A DNA stretch of 64,000 nt from Poecilobothrus nobilitatus. Its lineage: Eukaryota; Arthropoda; Insecta; Diptera; Dolichopodidae. The position numbers and the translations under genes were made by a program. This document shows, piece by piece, positions 11,399-20,393 of this stretch (positions are counted from its first letter, which is position 1; the number at the start of each line of letters is the position of its first letter). The notes under the pieces were generated by a model. The model was not told where the DNA came from. It worked only from the letters and a program-made list of their open reading frames with translations, and searched no databases. The stretch covers positions 187,903,179 to 187,967,178 of the forward strand of contig OX352772.1 in the NCBI GenBank assembly GCA_947095535.1, given 5' to 3'.

Positions 11399-12755
11399 AG
11401 TAGATAGGTAGGCACTTGGACCAGACAGGTCAGTAGGTTAAGGCCACCCGGAAGTAGGTCAAACTGTAATTAGGTCAGACAGGAGTAGGTTAACGACATA
11501 AAATTAGGTCAGACAGGCGGCGGCGACCGTCAGACAACTCTTGTTGTTTATAAGGATTGTATACTTGTTTTAAGTAATAGGTAAACATGGAAATAGTAAG
11601 AAAAAATATTTTTTTATGCTTGCAAATTTTAAGATGTTGTTGTTTGTTGTTTTTTATTTGTTGTTTTTTTCTTTCGTTTTTTTTATGAAGTATTTAAAGA
11701 AGAGGAAAGAAAAACCATTAATTAATTGTTATGTAAGAATGTTGAAAAAAAAACAAGAAATCAAAAATATCTAACGTGGTACAGGTCTACTTCTTATTGA
11801 TGTATACTTGGCTTAAGTAATAGGCGCATATGAAAAGTAGAAACAAAAAAATGGTTAATGAATGTAAAAGAAAAAAATAAAAAAAGTTTAAACGTACAAG
11901 ATAGAACAATTGTAAAAGGTACAACGCATCTTTAAAATTCATAAAGAAAAAGTGCAAACCTGTTTTTCTGTCTACATAATGATCAAACCATTGAAAAAAA
12001 TTATGCGTTTTTAGATGTACCTAACTATTTGTGTTGTTTTTTTTTTTTTTTTTTTTTTTACTTTAACTATTTAAAGAAGATAAAAGAAAAACACTAATGA
12101 TTATTGTCGGTGTGTCATGTAAGATATTTTTTGTTTGTAAGAATGTTCAAAAAAAAATATGAATGAAAAGAAGACAACCAGGAAATTAAAGCTGTGGAAG
12201 TACTTAACGACTAACATGTTGCTTAAGTGCATTGTATGTTGCATAATCTGTGAAGAATAAAAAAAGAAAAAAATTCAAGTCAGGTTAATTGCATTTGTCA
12301 CCTATTTTGAAAACAAGAATATAAAAATAAAACAGATTTATTCTGTGTTCAAGAAAAAAATATGAATAAAAAGAAAACAACAAAAAATCAAAAATATCTA
12401 ACGTGGTACAGGTATACTTCTTGTTGATGTATACTTAGCTTAAGTTATAGACGTATATGAAAAGAATAAGCAAAAATGCTTTATAAAATTTAAAGAGAAA
12501 AATGAAAACAGAACAAAAAGATGTGTAACTACGTTTCTTTAAAATTTTAAAACTAATTTTTAAAAAATTAAAAGAAAAAGTGCAAACTGGTTTTTAAATG
12601 TTACATAAAGATTCAACCTTGACAAAATTGATGCAATTTTGAGATGCTTTTATTTCTTCTTGTTATCTTTTTTCTATGAAGTATTTAAAGAAGAGGAAAG
12701 AAAAAAATTCTTAGTATCACCGTATAAGATTTTATTGTTATGTAAGAATGTTGAA
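11399..12755. repeat. Left terminal inverted repeat with internal tandem units
   Basis: The first bases pair with the right end, and the similarity continues inward through the CAGACAGGTCAGTAGGT block, the GTATACTTG and TTTAAGTAATAGG blocks, TATTTAAAGAAGAGGAAAG, and TTATGTAAGAATGTTGA. These landmarks recur inside the repeat. The TTAAGTAATAGG-type landmark occurs at about 11568, 11812 and 12439, and the TTTAAAGAAGA landmark at about 11690, 12070 and 12680. It is therefore built of several imperfect units. It is about 550 bp longer than the right repeat because it has more internal units. A T-run of about 22 lies at 12037-12059. The segment 12756-12956 leads to the polymerase start and probably contains its promoter. 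Confidence 0.85.
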
Positions 12756-12956
12756 ATAAAAAAACAAAGGAATAAAAGCGATTCAAAATAAGTTACGAGT
12801 AATTGCTTTTTTTTTTTAAGGTAACAAGCAAGACATTATGTATAAATTGTGTAAAAAGTTAAAAAAATGTTAATAGAGTGAAAATTCTAGGATTAGAAAC
12901 GTTCGCGATTGGTTGTCTTCATAAATTAAAAATCGGAAATAAAAAAAGAAATTAAA

Positions 12957-15497
12957 ATGAATACAGAAAAATCCACAATAAAATCAATAAAATCAGTGAA
13001 TGTAAAACGATTCAACATTTTTGGAAAAAAATTGGAGTTTATAATAAATGCAGTACCAGACAACAAAGATCCAATAGATTGGATTAAAACCGGTATTGAA
13101 GAATTATTCAGCAATTTACTTGAAAATGTTGATCCTACTGACAAAATTGGGGTCACTTTTGGATGCCAAAATTTTCATGAACGTGGTCCAGCCTGGATCA
13201 ATTTTAAAGAAGCAAAAGATCTTGACATTTCGGAAATTTGGGAAGTTATTTCAAACATTTTTCAAAGCAACTCCGAAGGATTATCTACAGATACGTTCTG
13301 TATAAATGTTACATATATATGACTTCCAGCAGGAAGTGGAAGAGGAAAAAGATACAACAATTTTGAAGAAGAATGTAATAAAAGAAGAGGCATAATTTCA
13401 ATCAAAAACAAAGATAATTTATGCTTACCAAGTGCGTTAGTTGTTGCTATCTCATTCATAGAAAAATCAGTTGACTACTGTAAAATGCGAAAAGACACAG
13501 ACAAAGCAGCATTACAACTAATAAGAAATTCAAATGTAAGCATCCCAGCAAAAGGAGCTAGTATCAGTGAGCTCAAAAAATTTCAACTGTACCTCTCTAA
13601 ATATCAAATTGAAGTTTTTGATTTCAGAGGAAAAGGAAAATCAATTATTTTTCAAGGTGAAGAAGATAAGGAAAAAAGATTGAATTTGATATACGATGAA
13701 GGTCACTTCAATGTAATTACATCATTAACAGCAGCATTTAGTTGTGATTACTTTTGCCAAACATGTAATGTTCCGTATAACAATAGATTGTCTCACAGAT
13801 GTAAACAGTCGTGTTTCTTTTGTAAATCATCTCCAGCATGTGACGTAAATTTTCCAAATATTAAATGTGATGTATGCAATCGAAGTTTTAAAGGTCAAAC
13901 TTGTTTTGATAATCATAAAGCAACATCATCTACAAATAAAAAATCTATTTGTACTCTTATAAATTCCTGTACAAAATGCTTTAAAGTATACAGAACCGAT
14001 GTAAATCATATATGCTATGGACATTTGTGTAAAAACTGTAATATAAATGTAGCTTCAGACCACCAATGCTTTATTACACCGTGTAAAGAATTAGCTGAAC
14101 TTAAAAATATATTATATATTTTCTACGATCTCGAAACAACTCAAGATGATATCATCGGGGAGAAACTTCATGAAGGTGTTGCAATAGGGGATATAATTGA
14201 ACATCAGCCTGATTTATGTATTTTTGAACAACGTTGCACGCATTGTATATTGTCTAATGTTGAAAGATGCAATTTTTGTGGACTTCGAGAACATGTGTTG
14301 AAACAAAATCCAATACAAATGTTCTTAGAATATATACTCAACCAAAGAAAGATATTTCATAAAGTTGTAGTTATTGCACATAACGGACAAGCATTTGATA
14401 ATCAGTTTTTATTAAACTATATCTTAGAGAAAATCATTATCAAACCAAAACTAATTATGAGGGGAACAAAGATAATTTTAATGCTGTTAGATAACGTGAA
14501 ATTTATTGATTCACTAAACTATTTTCCAATGCCGTTATCTAGTTTACCGAAGGCATTTGATTTAGATATAAATTTAAAAAAAGGATATTTTCCTCATATG
14601 TTTAATCGTAAAAATAATATAAAATATAATGGAAAGTTACCCGATCGGAAATATTACTGTTATAATTCAATGAGTGCATCAGAAAGAAAACAATTTCTTG
14701 AATGGTATGAAGAAAATAAAAACAAGTCTTTTAACCTCCAAAAGGAACTTGTAGAATATTGTATGAATGACGTAAAAATTTTGACAGCAGCCTGTATTAA
14801 ATTCAGACAGCTATTTTTGGAAGAATGTAAGGTTGAGCCATTCTTAGAGGCCACTACAATTGCATCAGCGTGTAATTTGGTTTTTAGAAGGAATTTTTTA
14901 AAACCGTATACAATTGGACTTATACCTAAACAAGGATATCGCTTATCAGAAAACCAGTCAATCATTGCCATAAAATGGTTAATGTGGGAAGAAAAACGAA
15001 GAAAAATAAAAATTCAGCATAGTGGTAACGGAAAGGAAAAAGTAATTTTTGGTCTTCGTGTTGACGGATATTGCACAGACACAAAACAAATATTTGAGTT
15101 TTATGGCTGTTATTACCATGGCCATCCAAAATGTTTCAAAAATAATAATGATAAAAAATATGAAACACGTTATGAGGCTACATTATCCAAAGCCAATAAA
15201 TTACGCTCTATAGGTTATCAAGTAATTGAAAAGTGGGAGTGTGAATTTCGAAACGAAATGAGATCAAAAGAATACATAGAATTTTTCGCAAAATTGGAGA
15301 ACGAAAGTTTGATACCACTAAAACCACGTGATGCGTTTTATGGCGGTAGAACAGGAAACACAAGAACATATTATAAATGTGCGCCTGGTGAAAAAATAAC
15401 GTATATAGATCACTATATCCTTGGGTGTGTAAATATGGAAAATTTCCAGTGGGTCATCCAAAAGTTCATGTTGGAAAAATTGAATGCAATAAATTAA
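12957..15497 (+). pseudogene. polB: Polinton DNA polymerase B, N-terminal and 3'-5' exonuclease part (broken)
   Basis: Polintons encode a protein-primed family B polymerase that copies the element. The frame starts at ATG 12957 and is interrupted by TGA at 13320-13322. It stays open in the same frame after it (LPAGSGRGKRYNNFEEE, a known conserved polymerase segment) to 15497, where a frameshift tail ends. Visible: Cys/His clusters at about 13740-14080 (zinc-binding type), exonuclease motifs YDLETT (14123-14140), HNGQAFDNQF (14379-14408) and YCMNDVKIL (14757-14783), the conserved EFYGCYYHGHPKC segment near 15097, and AFYGGRTGNTRTYYKC. The frame leaves the real protein at about 15410, inside palm motif A. 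Two lesions make it non-functional as it stands. Antisense open frames here are shadows. It lies next to the left terminal repeat, the usual place. Confidence 0.9.
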
Positions 15498-16708
15498 ATT
15501 TAAATGATACTGAAGGATTAATAAAGGCATTGATACTTCCCCCAGAAAAACTCTATCACCCGGTTTTGCCTATAAATCAAAATAATAAGCTAATGTTTTC
15601 CTGCTGTCAAACATGTAGTTTGGAAATGAATAATGATGACTGCTCGCATGACAATCGTAGTAGGTCAATTTTAGGAACGTGGGTTATAGATGAAGTAAGA
15701 GAAGCTGTTAAACAGGGATACAAAATTGTGGAAATATACGAGGTATGGGAGTATACTGTTAAACAATTTAATCCCCTTACATCACAACAAGGAATTTTTA
15801 CAGAAATGATGAACAAGTTCCTTAAAATTAAACAAGAAGCTTCTGGCTGGCCTAGCTTTTGCAAAACACCAAAGGAAAAGTGCAAATATTTAGAAAAATT
15901 TTCGAAAGTAGAAGGCATAAATTTACAGTTTAACGATATAGAAAAAAATCCTGGACTTAGATCATCAGCTAAGTTAATGTTAAACTCTTTCTGGGGTAAA
16001 TTTGGACAGAAAGAAAATCAATCAAAAACTGAAATAATAAATGAGCCTTATGAATTATTTACTATTCTTACTGATCCTTCGAAGAATGTAAATCAAATAA
16101 CTCCAATAAACGAAAAAACAGTTTTGGTAAATTGGGAATACAAAGAAGAAACAGCTGAATCATTATCAACAGTTAACGTTTGCATAGCTGCTTACACTAC
16201 CACACAAGCTCGTTTAAAATTGTATTCTTACTTAGACAATTTAAAAGAACGAGTTTTGTATTACGATACAGATTCAATAATATATGTAGCACGTGAAGGA
16301 GAATATAACCCTCCAACTGGAGTTTTCATAGGAGATATGACAGATGAGCTTGAAGAATATGGAATTGGAAGCTATATTACAGAATTTGTTAGTGGTGGTG
16401 CAAAGAACTATGCATACAAAATATATAGTACCAACTCCAAATGCGAAAAAACTGTTTGCAAAGTGAAAGGTATTCGTTTAAATTACAACGCTTCACAAGA
16501 AATAAATTTTGGCTCTATGAAACAATTAGTTAAAAAATTAAACAACTTTCAACAAATAAATATAACATTTCCTAGTATTCGCCGAACATACGATCACAGA
16601 GTCATCACTGTTCCTGAAATAAAGTCATATCGAATAAATTCCAGAAAACGAGTTTTTGCAGATGATTATACTTCAGTTCCTTATGGCTTCAAAAAGAAAA
16701 AAATTTAA
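15410..16708 (+). pseudogene. polB: Polinton DNA polymerase B, palm and C-terminal part (second frame after a deletion)
   Basis: This frame continues the polymerase after the break. Its first residues, from 15410, are SLYPWVCKYGKFPVGHP, the second half of motif A (D-x-x-S-L-Y-P). The catalytic Asp of that motif is at 15408-15410 in the previous frame. The spacing implies loss of about 7 nt between them. Further motifs are motif B KLMLNSFWGKFG (15971-16006), motif C YYDTDS (16259-16276) with both metal-binding Asp residues, and the GGAKNYAYKIY segment near 16396. No ATG start of its own is needed to explain it. A GTG at 15425 is the first alternative start but is very unlikely to be used. It ends at TAA 16708, followed by an AT-rich spacer and the integrase. 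Confidence 0.9.
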
Positions 16709-16827
16709 AAAATTATTGTTAATATGTATATTGTAAAAATTTTGTATTAAACTATTAAATTACAGCATTAAACAAAATCTTTTAATTTTACCGTTTTTAA
16801 TTTTCAGAATATAGCCAAAAAATTATT

Positions 16828-16843
16828 TACATATATATATCAG

Positions 16844-16875
<32 letters not shown>

Positions 16876-16880
16876 CTGAT
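16828..16880. repeat. (TA)n microsatellite with flanking ATCAGTA/TACTGAT arms
   Basis: A run of about 30 alternating A/T bases at 16843-16872 lies between an ATCAG at 16839 and a CTGAT at 16876, so the whole block can fold as one hairpin. It sits in the 189-bp spacer between the polymerase and integrase genes. A pyrimidine-rich TTTTCAG (16801) and TTTGCAG near 16903 also occur in and next to this spacer. Confidence 0.7.
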
Positions 16881-16897
16881 TTTATTCAAATTCATAT

Positions 16898-17845
16898 TTG
16901 CAGTTTAACTCTTCAATAATAATGTCAAAAGCACAAATAGTATCTGAAATTCATCGTCCAGTTAGACGTAGATTTCGGAGACGAAAAATATCTCAAAGAG
17001 GGTTAAATGATACATGGGAAATTGATCTTGTAGATATGTCGGCCTATCAAAAAGTAAATAATGGATACAAGTCTCTCTTAACTGTTATCGATATATTTTC
17101 AAAATATGCATATGCCGAAAAAGTTAAATCAAAGGCAGCAGATGACGTAGTTAAAAGTATGGAAAAGATTTTTAAAAGGGAGGGGAAGTCTCCAAAAAAT
17201 ATTCATTCTGACCAGGGAAAAGAATTTTTCAACAAAAAATTCCAAAATTTAATGAAAAGCTATAAAATAAATCACTATCATACTTATTCAGAAATGAAGG
17301 CTAGTGTTTGTGAAAGGTTTAACAGAACATTAAAATCAATTATGTGGAAACAGTTTAGTTTACAAGGAAATTTTAAATGGATAGAATTTTTACCAAAACT
17401 AATTGAAAAATATAATAACACAAAACATAGTACAATTAAGTTAAAACCAAACCAAGTTACATCACAAAATGAAAAACAAATTCTTCGTTCAATTTATAAT
17501 TACCCTAAAATATTTAATAAGGGAAAATTTAATGTTGGTGATTTTGTTAGAATTGCAAGGTCTAAAGGTACTTTTCAAAAAGGATATGAACCTAACTATT
17601 CAACTGAAGTTTTTAAAATAGCTTTCAAAAACAAGACAGACCCGATTACATATAGTTTAAAAGATTATAAAAATAAATTAGTTCGTGGTGGCTTCTATGA
17701 ACAGGAACTGACTAGTGTCAAAGACCCCAATGCTTATTTAATTGAAAAAATTTTACAACGAAAAGGCAATAAAGTATATGTGAAATATTTAGGTTTTGAT
17801 AATAGTCATAATCAATGGATAAGTAAATATGATATTCTTTCATAA
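16898..17845 (+). CDS. int: Polinton integrase (retroviral-type DDE) with C-terminal chromodomain
   Basis: The 315-aa protein joins the element ends to target DNA, producing the 6-bp duplication seen here. After a basic N-terminus (RRRFRRRK) comes the rve-type catalytic core. The first Asp is D43 in WEIDLVDM, the second is D105 in IHSDQGKEF and the Glu is E139 in SVCERFNRTLK. The D-to-E spacing is about 33 residues, as in Polintons. An SH3-like segment with FNVGDFVRI follows near residues 210-220. The last 40 residues (YLIEKILQRKGNKVYVKYLG and then a Trp-containing HNQWISKYDIL) form a short chromodomain, known in Polinton integrases and thought to guide them to chromatin. The frame is intact and all catalytic residues are present. 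ATG at 16925 (MSKAQIV) is an alternative start and may be the real one. Confidence 0.95.
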   Translation: MQFNSSIIMSKAQIVSEIHRPVRRRFRRRKISQRGLNDTWEIDLVDMSAYQKVNNGYKSLLTVIDIFSKYAYAEKVKSKAADDVVKSMEKIFKREGKSPKNIHSDQGKEFFNKKFQNLMKSYKINHYHTYSEMKASVCERFNRTLKSIMWKQFSLQGNFKWIEFLPKLIEKYNNTKHSTIKLKPNQVTSQNEKQILRSIYNYPKIFNKGKFNVGDFVRIARSKGTFQKGYEPNYSTEVFKIAFKNKTDPITYSLKDYKNKLVRGGFYEQELTSVKDPNAYLIEKILQRKGNKVYVKYLGFDNSHNQWISKYDILS

Positions 17846-17942
17846 AAAGTGTAATAAGAATTTATGTAGAAAATTTTTTCTTAACTTTAGAGCACTATTA
17901 AATGCAACAATATAATAATAATACAGAAAAAAGGAAGCAAAA

Positions 17943-18506
17943 ATGGAAAACACAGCAGAAATTTTCGCCTACGCTCAGCAAATAGAGCCAACAAAGGAGT
18001 TAGCCCCAATTAAACGGAAAAGAATAAGAACTCAACAGGAATCGCAGCCACTTCATCAACAACAACATCATCATCATCATCATCAACAACAACAACAACA
18101 ACCACAACAGCAACAACATCTACAATTTCAACAACAACAACAAGAAGAAATCATTCTTCTTCAAGAAGAAGAACCACCAACAAAAAAAAGCTTCAAAGAA
18201 GCTTTTAATAACAAAAATGTGGAAACTAGAAAAAGTTTCCTAAAAACTAAAGATATGGAGCAAGATGCTCTATATCATATAATAAATGTTAAGCAAATAA
18301 AGACCATTTATGGTCTTAAGTGGGTCTTTGAGACCCGCAATTTAATTATATTTGTACCTCAAAAATATTCTGATATTTTTGAGAATTTAGATTTTGTAAA
18401 AGAAATAAAAGAAAAAGAACATTTTGTATATAAAGATAAAAATTTAAATTTAAATATTATAGATATATCTGAGTCGTTTGGTAAAATATATGCAAATTAC
18501 CAATAA
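17943..18506 (+). CDS. Polinton Gln/His-rich protein of unknown function
   Basis: The 187-aa protein starts at ATG 17943, 97 bp after the integrase. It has a basic patch (KRKRIRTQQ) near residue 25, then a long Gln/His tract (about residues 38-68) with six consecutive His and many Gln, then an acidic stretch (QEEIILLQEEEPP). The C-terminal part, residues 105-187, looks like a folded domain with the pattern YHIINVKQIKTIYGLKWVFE then NLIIFVPQKYSDIFE. Small proteins with a VxxxKTxYG ... FxPxxY pattern recur in insect transposable elements and may be single-strand DNA-binding (OB-like) proteins. That function is only inferred. The frame is intact. Length of the Gln tract is likely variable among copies. 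Confidence 0.75.
   Translation: MENTAEIFAYAQQIEPTKELAPIKRKRIRTQQESQPLHQQQHHHHHHQQQQQQPQQQQHLQFQQQQQEEIILLQEEEPPTKKSFKEAFNNKNVETRKSFLKTKDMEQDALYHIINVKQIKTIYGLKWVFETRNLIIFVPQKYSDIFENLDFVKEIKEKEHFVYKDKNLNLNIIDISESFGKIYANYQ
18055..18152. repeat. Trinucleotide (CAA/CAT)n repeat coding for the Gln/His tract
   Basis: CAA, CAT and CAG codons are reiterated in frame. This kind of tract often changes length by slippage. It lies wholly inside the 187-aa gene. Confidence 0.85.
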
Positions 18507-18671
18507 AAGATGTAAATTGGTTTATAGTTATATAAGTTTTTATTATTCATAAATAAATATAAATTTCAAAAAAGGTATAAATTTCTTTTATTTAGTTGCT
18601 TTATTTTTCAGATTCATGTTTAAATGTACTTAATGTTAATATGTATATGTAGTTATAAATTGGATTTATTT

Positions 18672-18818
18672 AATTTTTTTCGTAAAAACACAGGTATTTC
18701 ATAAAAGAGCCGAGAAAAATTACATCATACATTAAATTTTTGAACTGGAATAAAAATCTCTACTTTTAACCTTGTAACATTCTTTTCTTTACAGATCTAT
18801 ATGAATTTCTTTTACTAT
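18672..18818 (-). pseudogene. Diverged partial duplicate of the 3' end of the neighbouring 178-aa gene
   Basis: About 145 bp at 18672-18818 matches 18989-19134 with roughly 85-90% identity by eye, offset 317 bp, same orientation. Read on the minus strand it encodes a copy of the C-terminal segment (KVEIFIPVQKFNV, stop, CNFSRLFYEIPVFL), with the stop where the intact gene has Arg. It is thus a tandem partial duplication that decayed. The rest of the 18507-18969 spacer is AT-rich. It also holds a short plus-strand acidic reading tail (ISDEEGDPDYLEIIPNL, ending about 18902). Confidence 0.75.
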
Positions 18819-18969
18819 TTTAGATCTTGGCATGATTTTTAATGGGATATCAGTGATGAAGAAGGAGATCCAGATTATTTAGAAATTATACCAAATTTAT
18901 AAAATAACAAATTATACCTAATTTATAAATAATGAAATAAATAACAAATTATATAGTTACAAAATTGTT

Positions 18970-19506
18970 TTATTTAATATCTTTTTTTTTTTTTTTTTGT
19001 AAAAATACAGGTATTTCATAAAAGAGTCGAGAAAAATTACATCGTATATTAAATTTTTGAACCGGAATATAAATCTCTTCTTTCAACTTTGCAACATTCT
19101 TTTCTTCACAGGTCTTTATGTATTTTTTAACATATTCCTTTACATTTGGCTCTGCAGTTTTATTATATGCAACTACTGCATGTAGAAAATCAATCAAACT
19201 GTAAAACTCGTCAGCTTCCTCTTTGTTAATGCTAAGATTCTGTCCTACTGTAGATTTTAATCCACTTTGTAAACATAATTTTGAATTTTTAATTGACTGC
19301 TTGGAAAATTTTTTATGAAATAGGTCATAAAATTTACACCATTCATGATATTTTAAAATAATTGGTTTCATTCCAATCCAATGAAAAACACTTGCAACTT
19401 CAAAAAAATCTGTGTCAAATCCGACAACTATTTTTAATGTGTGACTTCTGTTGAGAAAGTATGTATAACTCAGCAACAAATTAATGCTAGGACTTTGCTC
19501 TTCCAT
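18970..19506 (-). CDS. Polinton protein of unknown function, 178 aa
   Basis: The gene starts at ATG 19506 and is the last (leftmost) gene of the minus-strand virion block, downstream of the protease. I do not recognise a domain. The N-terminal third has hydrophobic and aromatic runs (INLLLSYTYFLNR, then VASVFHWIGMKPIIL), and the C-terminal part is helical and Lys-rich (VKEYVKKYIKTCEEK). The end is a poly-Lys stretch encoded by a long A run, which may not be original. The adjacent duplicate shows that the segment IPVQKF...CNFSRLFYEIPVFL is the real C-terminal region. Position and strand suggest late or virion-related expression, but no function can be given. Confidence 0.6.
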   Translation of the reverse strand: MEEQSPSINLLLSYTYFLNRSHTLKIVVGFDTDFFEVASVFHWIGMKPIILKYHEWCKFYDLFHKKFSKQSIKNSKLCLQSGLKSTVGQNLSINKEEADEFYSLIDFLHAVVAYNKTAEPNVKEYVKKYIKTCEEKNVAKLKEEIYIPVQKFNIRCNFSRLFYEIPVFLQKKKKKDIK

Positions 19507-19622
19507 TATTTTAATTACACTAAAGTTTATTATTAAATGTTATATCTCTTAGGAAGACATGATTGAGAAATATTATAATTTTCAAATATATGGTGAAAAG
19601 TATTTATTATATTTTTGTCATT

Positions 19623-20027
19623 TTATATATGATTTTCTTTATTAAATTGTTTTAAAAAAGCGTTCATACTATAACCGCAACATCTATACCATGTATAAAC
19701 ACAACAATATTGCCCACAAACATCTGAATAGTTACTTTGTAACTGTTTCTTATTAAAAATTATACATTGATTTTTTAAGTAACTTAAAATTTCTAATTTA
19801 TCTGGTTTTCTACCAAACGAATCAAAATATTCAACACAGCCATTCTTTGGCTTAAAAATAGCTAACCAATGTGTTCCCGGATCTTTTGATTTATCAGTGT
19901 TTACAATTAAAAAAGTTTGTTTTTCAATTATTCTGGGGAGTTGATCCAGAGCAAAAACTCCTTTAAAAAATTTACGTGTGTGTTTGTTACATCTTAATAC
20001 GTCACTTATCTCTAGGGTATTCATCAA
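19623..20027 (-). CDS. PRO: Polinton adenain-like cysteine protease
   Basis: The 134-aa protein is a maturation protease of the adenovirus (C5/Ulp1-like) type, expected to cut capsid precursor proteins. The catalytic residues are visible in family order: His53 in DPGTHWLAIF, Asp69 in VEYFDSFG (the acidic member), Gln97 (oxyanion hole) in QLQSNYSD and Cys104 in VCGQYCC. The length is somewhat short compared with adenain (about 200 aa) but normal for Polintons. It overlaps the upstream 110-aa gene by 4 nt (ATGA at 20027-20024), suggesting co-expression in one transcript. The frame is intact. Confidence 0.93.
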   Translation of the reverse strand: MMNTLEISDVLRCNKHTRKFFKGVFALDQLPRIIEKQTFLIVNTDKSKDPGTHWLAIFKPKNGCVEYFDSFGRKPDKLEILSYLKNQCIIFNKKQLQSNYSDVCGQYCCVYTWYRCCGYSMNAFLKQFNKENHI

Positions 20028-20356
20028 TCAAATTGATTCAAGTCATATACTTTAGTTGTTTCTTTAATATAATTAGATAAAAACTCTTTTTTGATTTTTT
20101 TATTTGTTATAATAACATCAAATTTTTCTAGTATTTGACAGAGCTCTTTATTTATTTTATCGTTGTACACAGTTCCAAAAGAGTAATTATCAAAATTATC
20201 ATTTATAAAATCCCTAGTTGGAAATTTATACTTGAGCTCTTTTACAAACTTTTTACAAGGTTCTTTAAAACCAACTATACAAATATCTTTCGCAAACAAG
20301 GTATTATTATCATCACTACAAAATGTTACATCCAGAAGTGCACAAGACAGTGACAT
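20024..20356 (-). CDS. Polinton protein, 110 aa, possible short paralogue of the 189-aa protein at 24746
   Basis: The gene lies between the major capsid gene and the protease, overlapping the latter by 4 nt. It begins SCALLDVTFCSDDNNTLFAK and continues with a Phe/Pro segment (KYKFPTRDF). It ends with a helix KKIKKEFLSNYIKETT followed by VYDL. The same order of features (LIVDLQF, then FIKELAI, then FKAPYP, then KKLFLQKYI, then EDL) occurs in the 189-aa protein at the right end, so the two may be distant paralogues. The short form lacks the C-terminal His/Cys segment of the long one. Function unknown; an RNase H-like fold is a guess from the Asp-containing first strand. Confidence 0.6.
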   Translation of the reverse strand: MSLSCALLDVTFCSDDNNTLFAKDICIVGFKEPCKKFVKELKYKFPTRDFINDNFDNYSFGTVYNDKINKELCQILEKFDVIITNKKIKKEFLSNYIKETTKVYDLNQFD

Positions 20357-20393
20357 TTTGTCAAATATTCAAATTTACTTTTATATATGCTAT

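Noticed and set aside
14660..14971. Antisense open frame within the polymerase
   Set aside because: It is a shadow of the coding strand, with no motif of its own. The same holds for 15607-15918, 22333-22536 and 23347-23535.
16898..17845. Integrase as part of an LTR retrotransposon
   Set aside because: No LTRs, gag, protease-RT or primer-binding site nearby. The chromodomain end and the gene neighbourhood are those of a Polinton.
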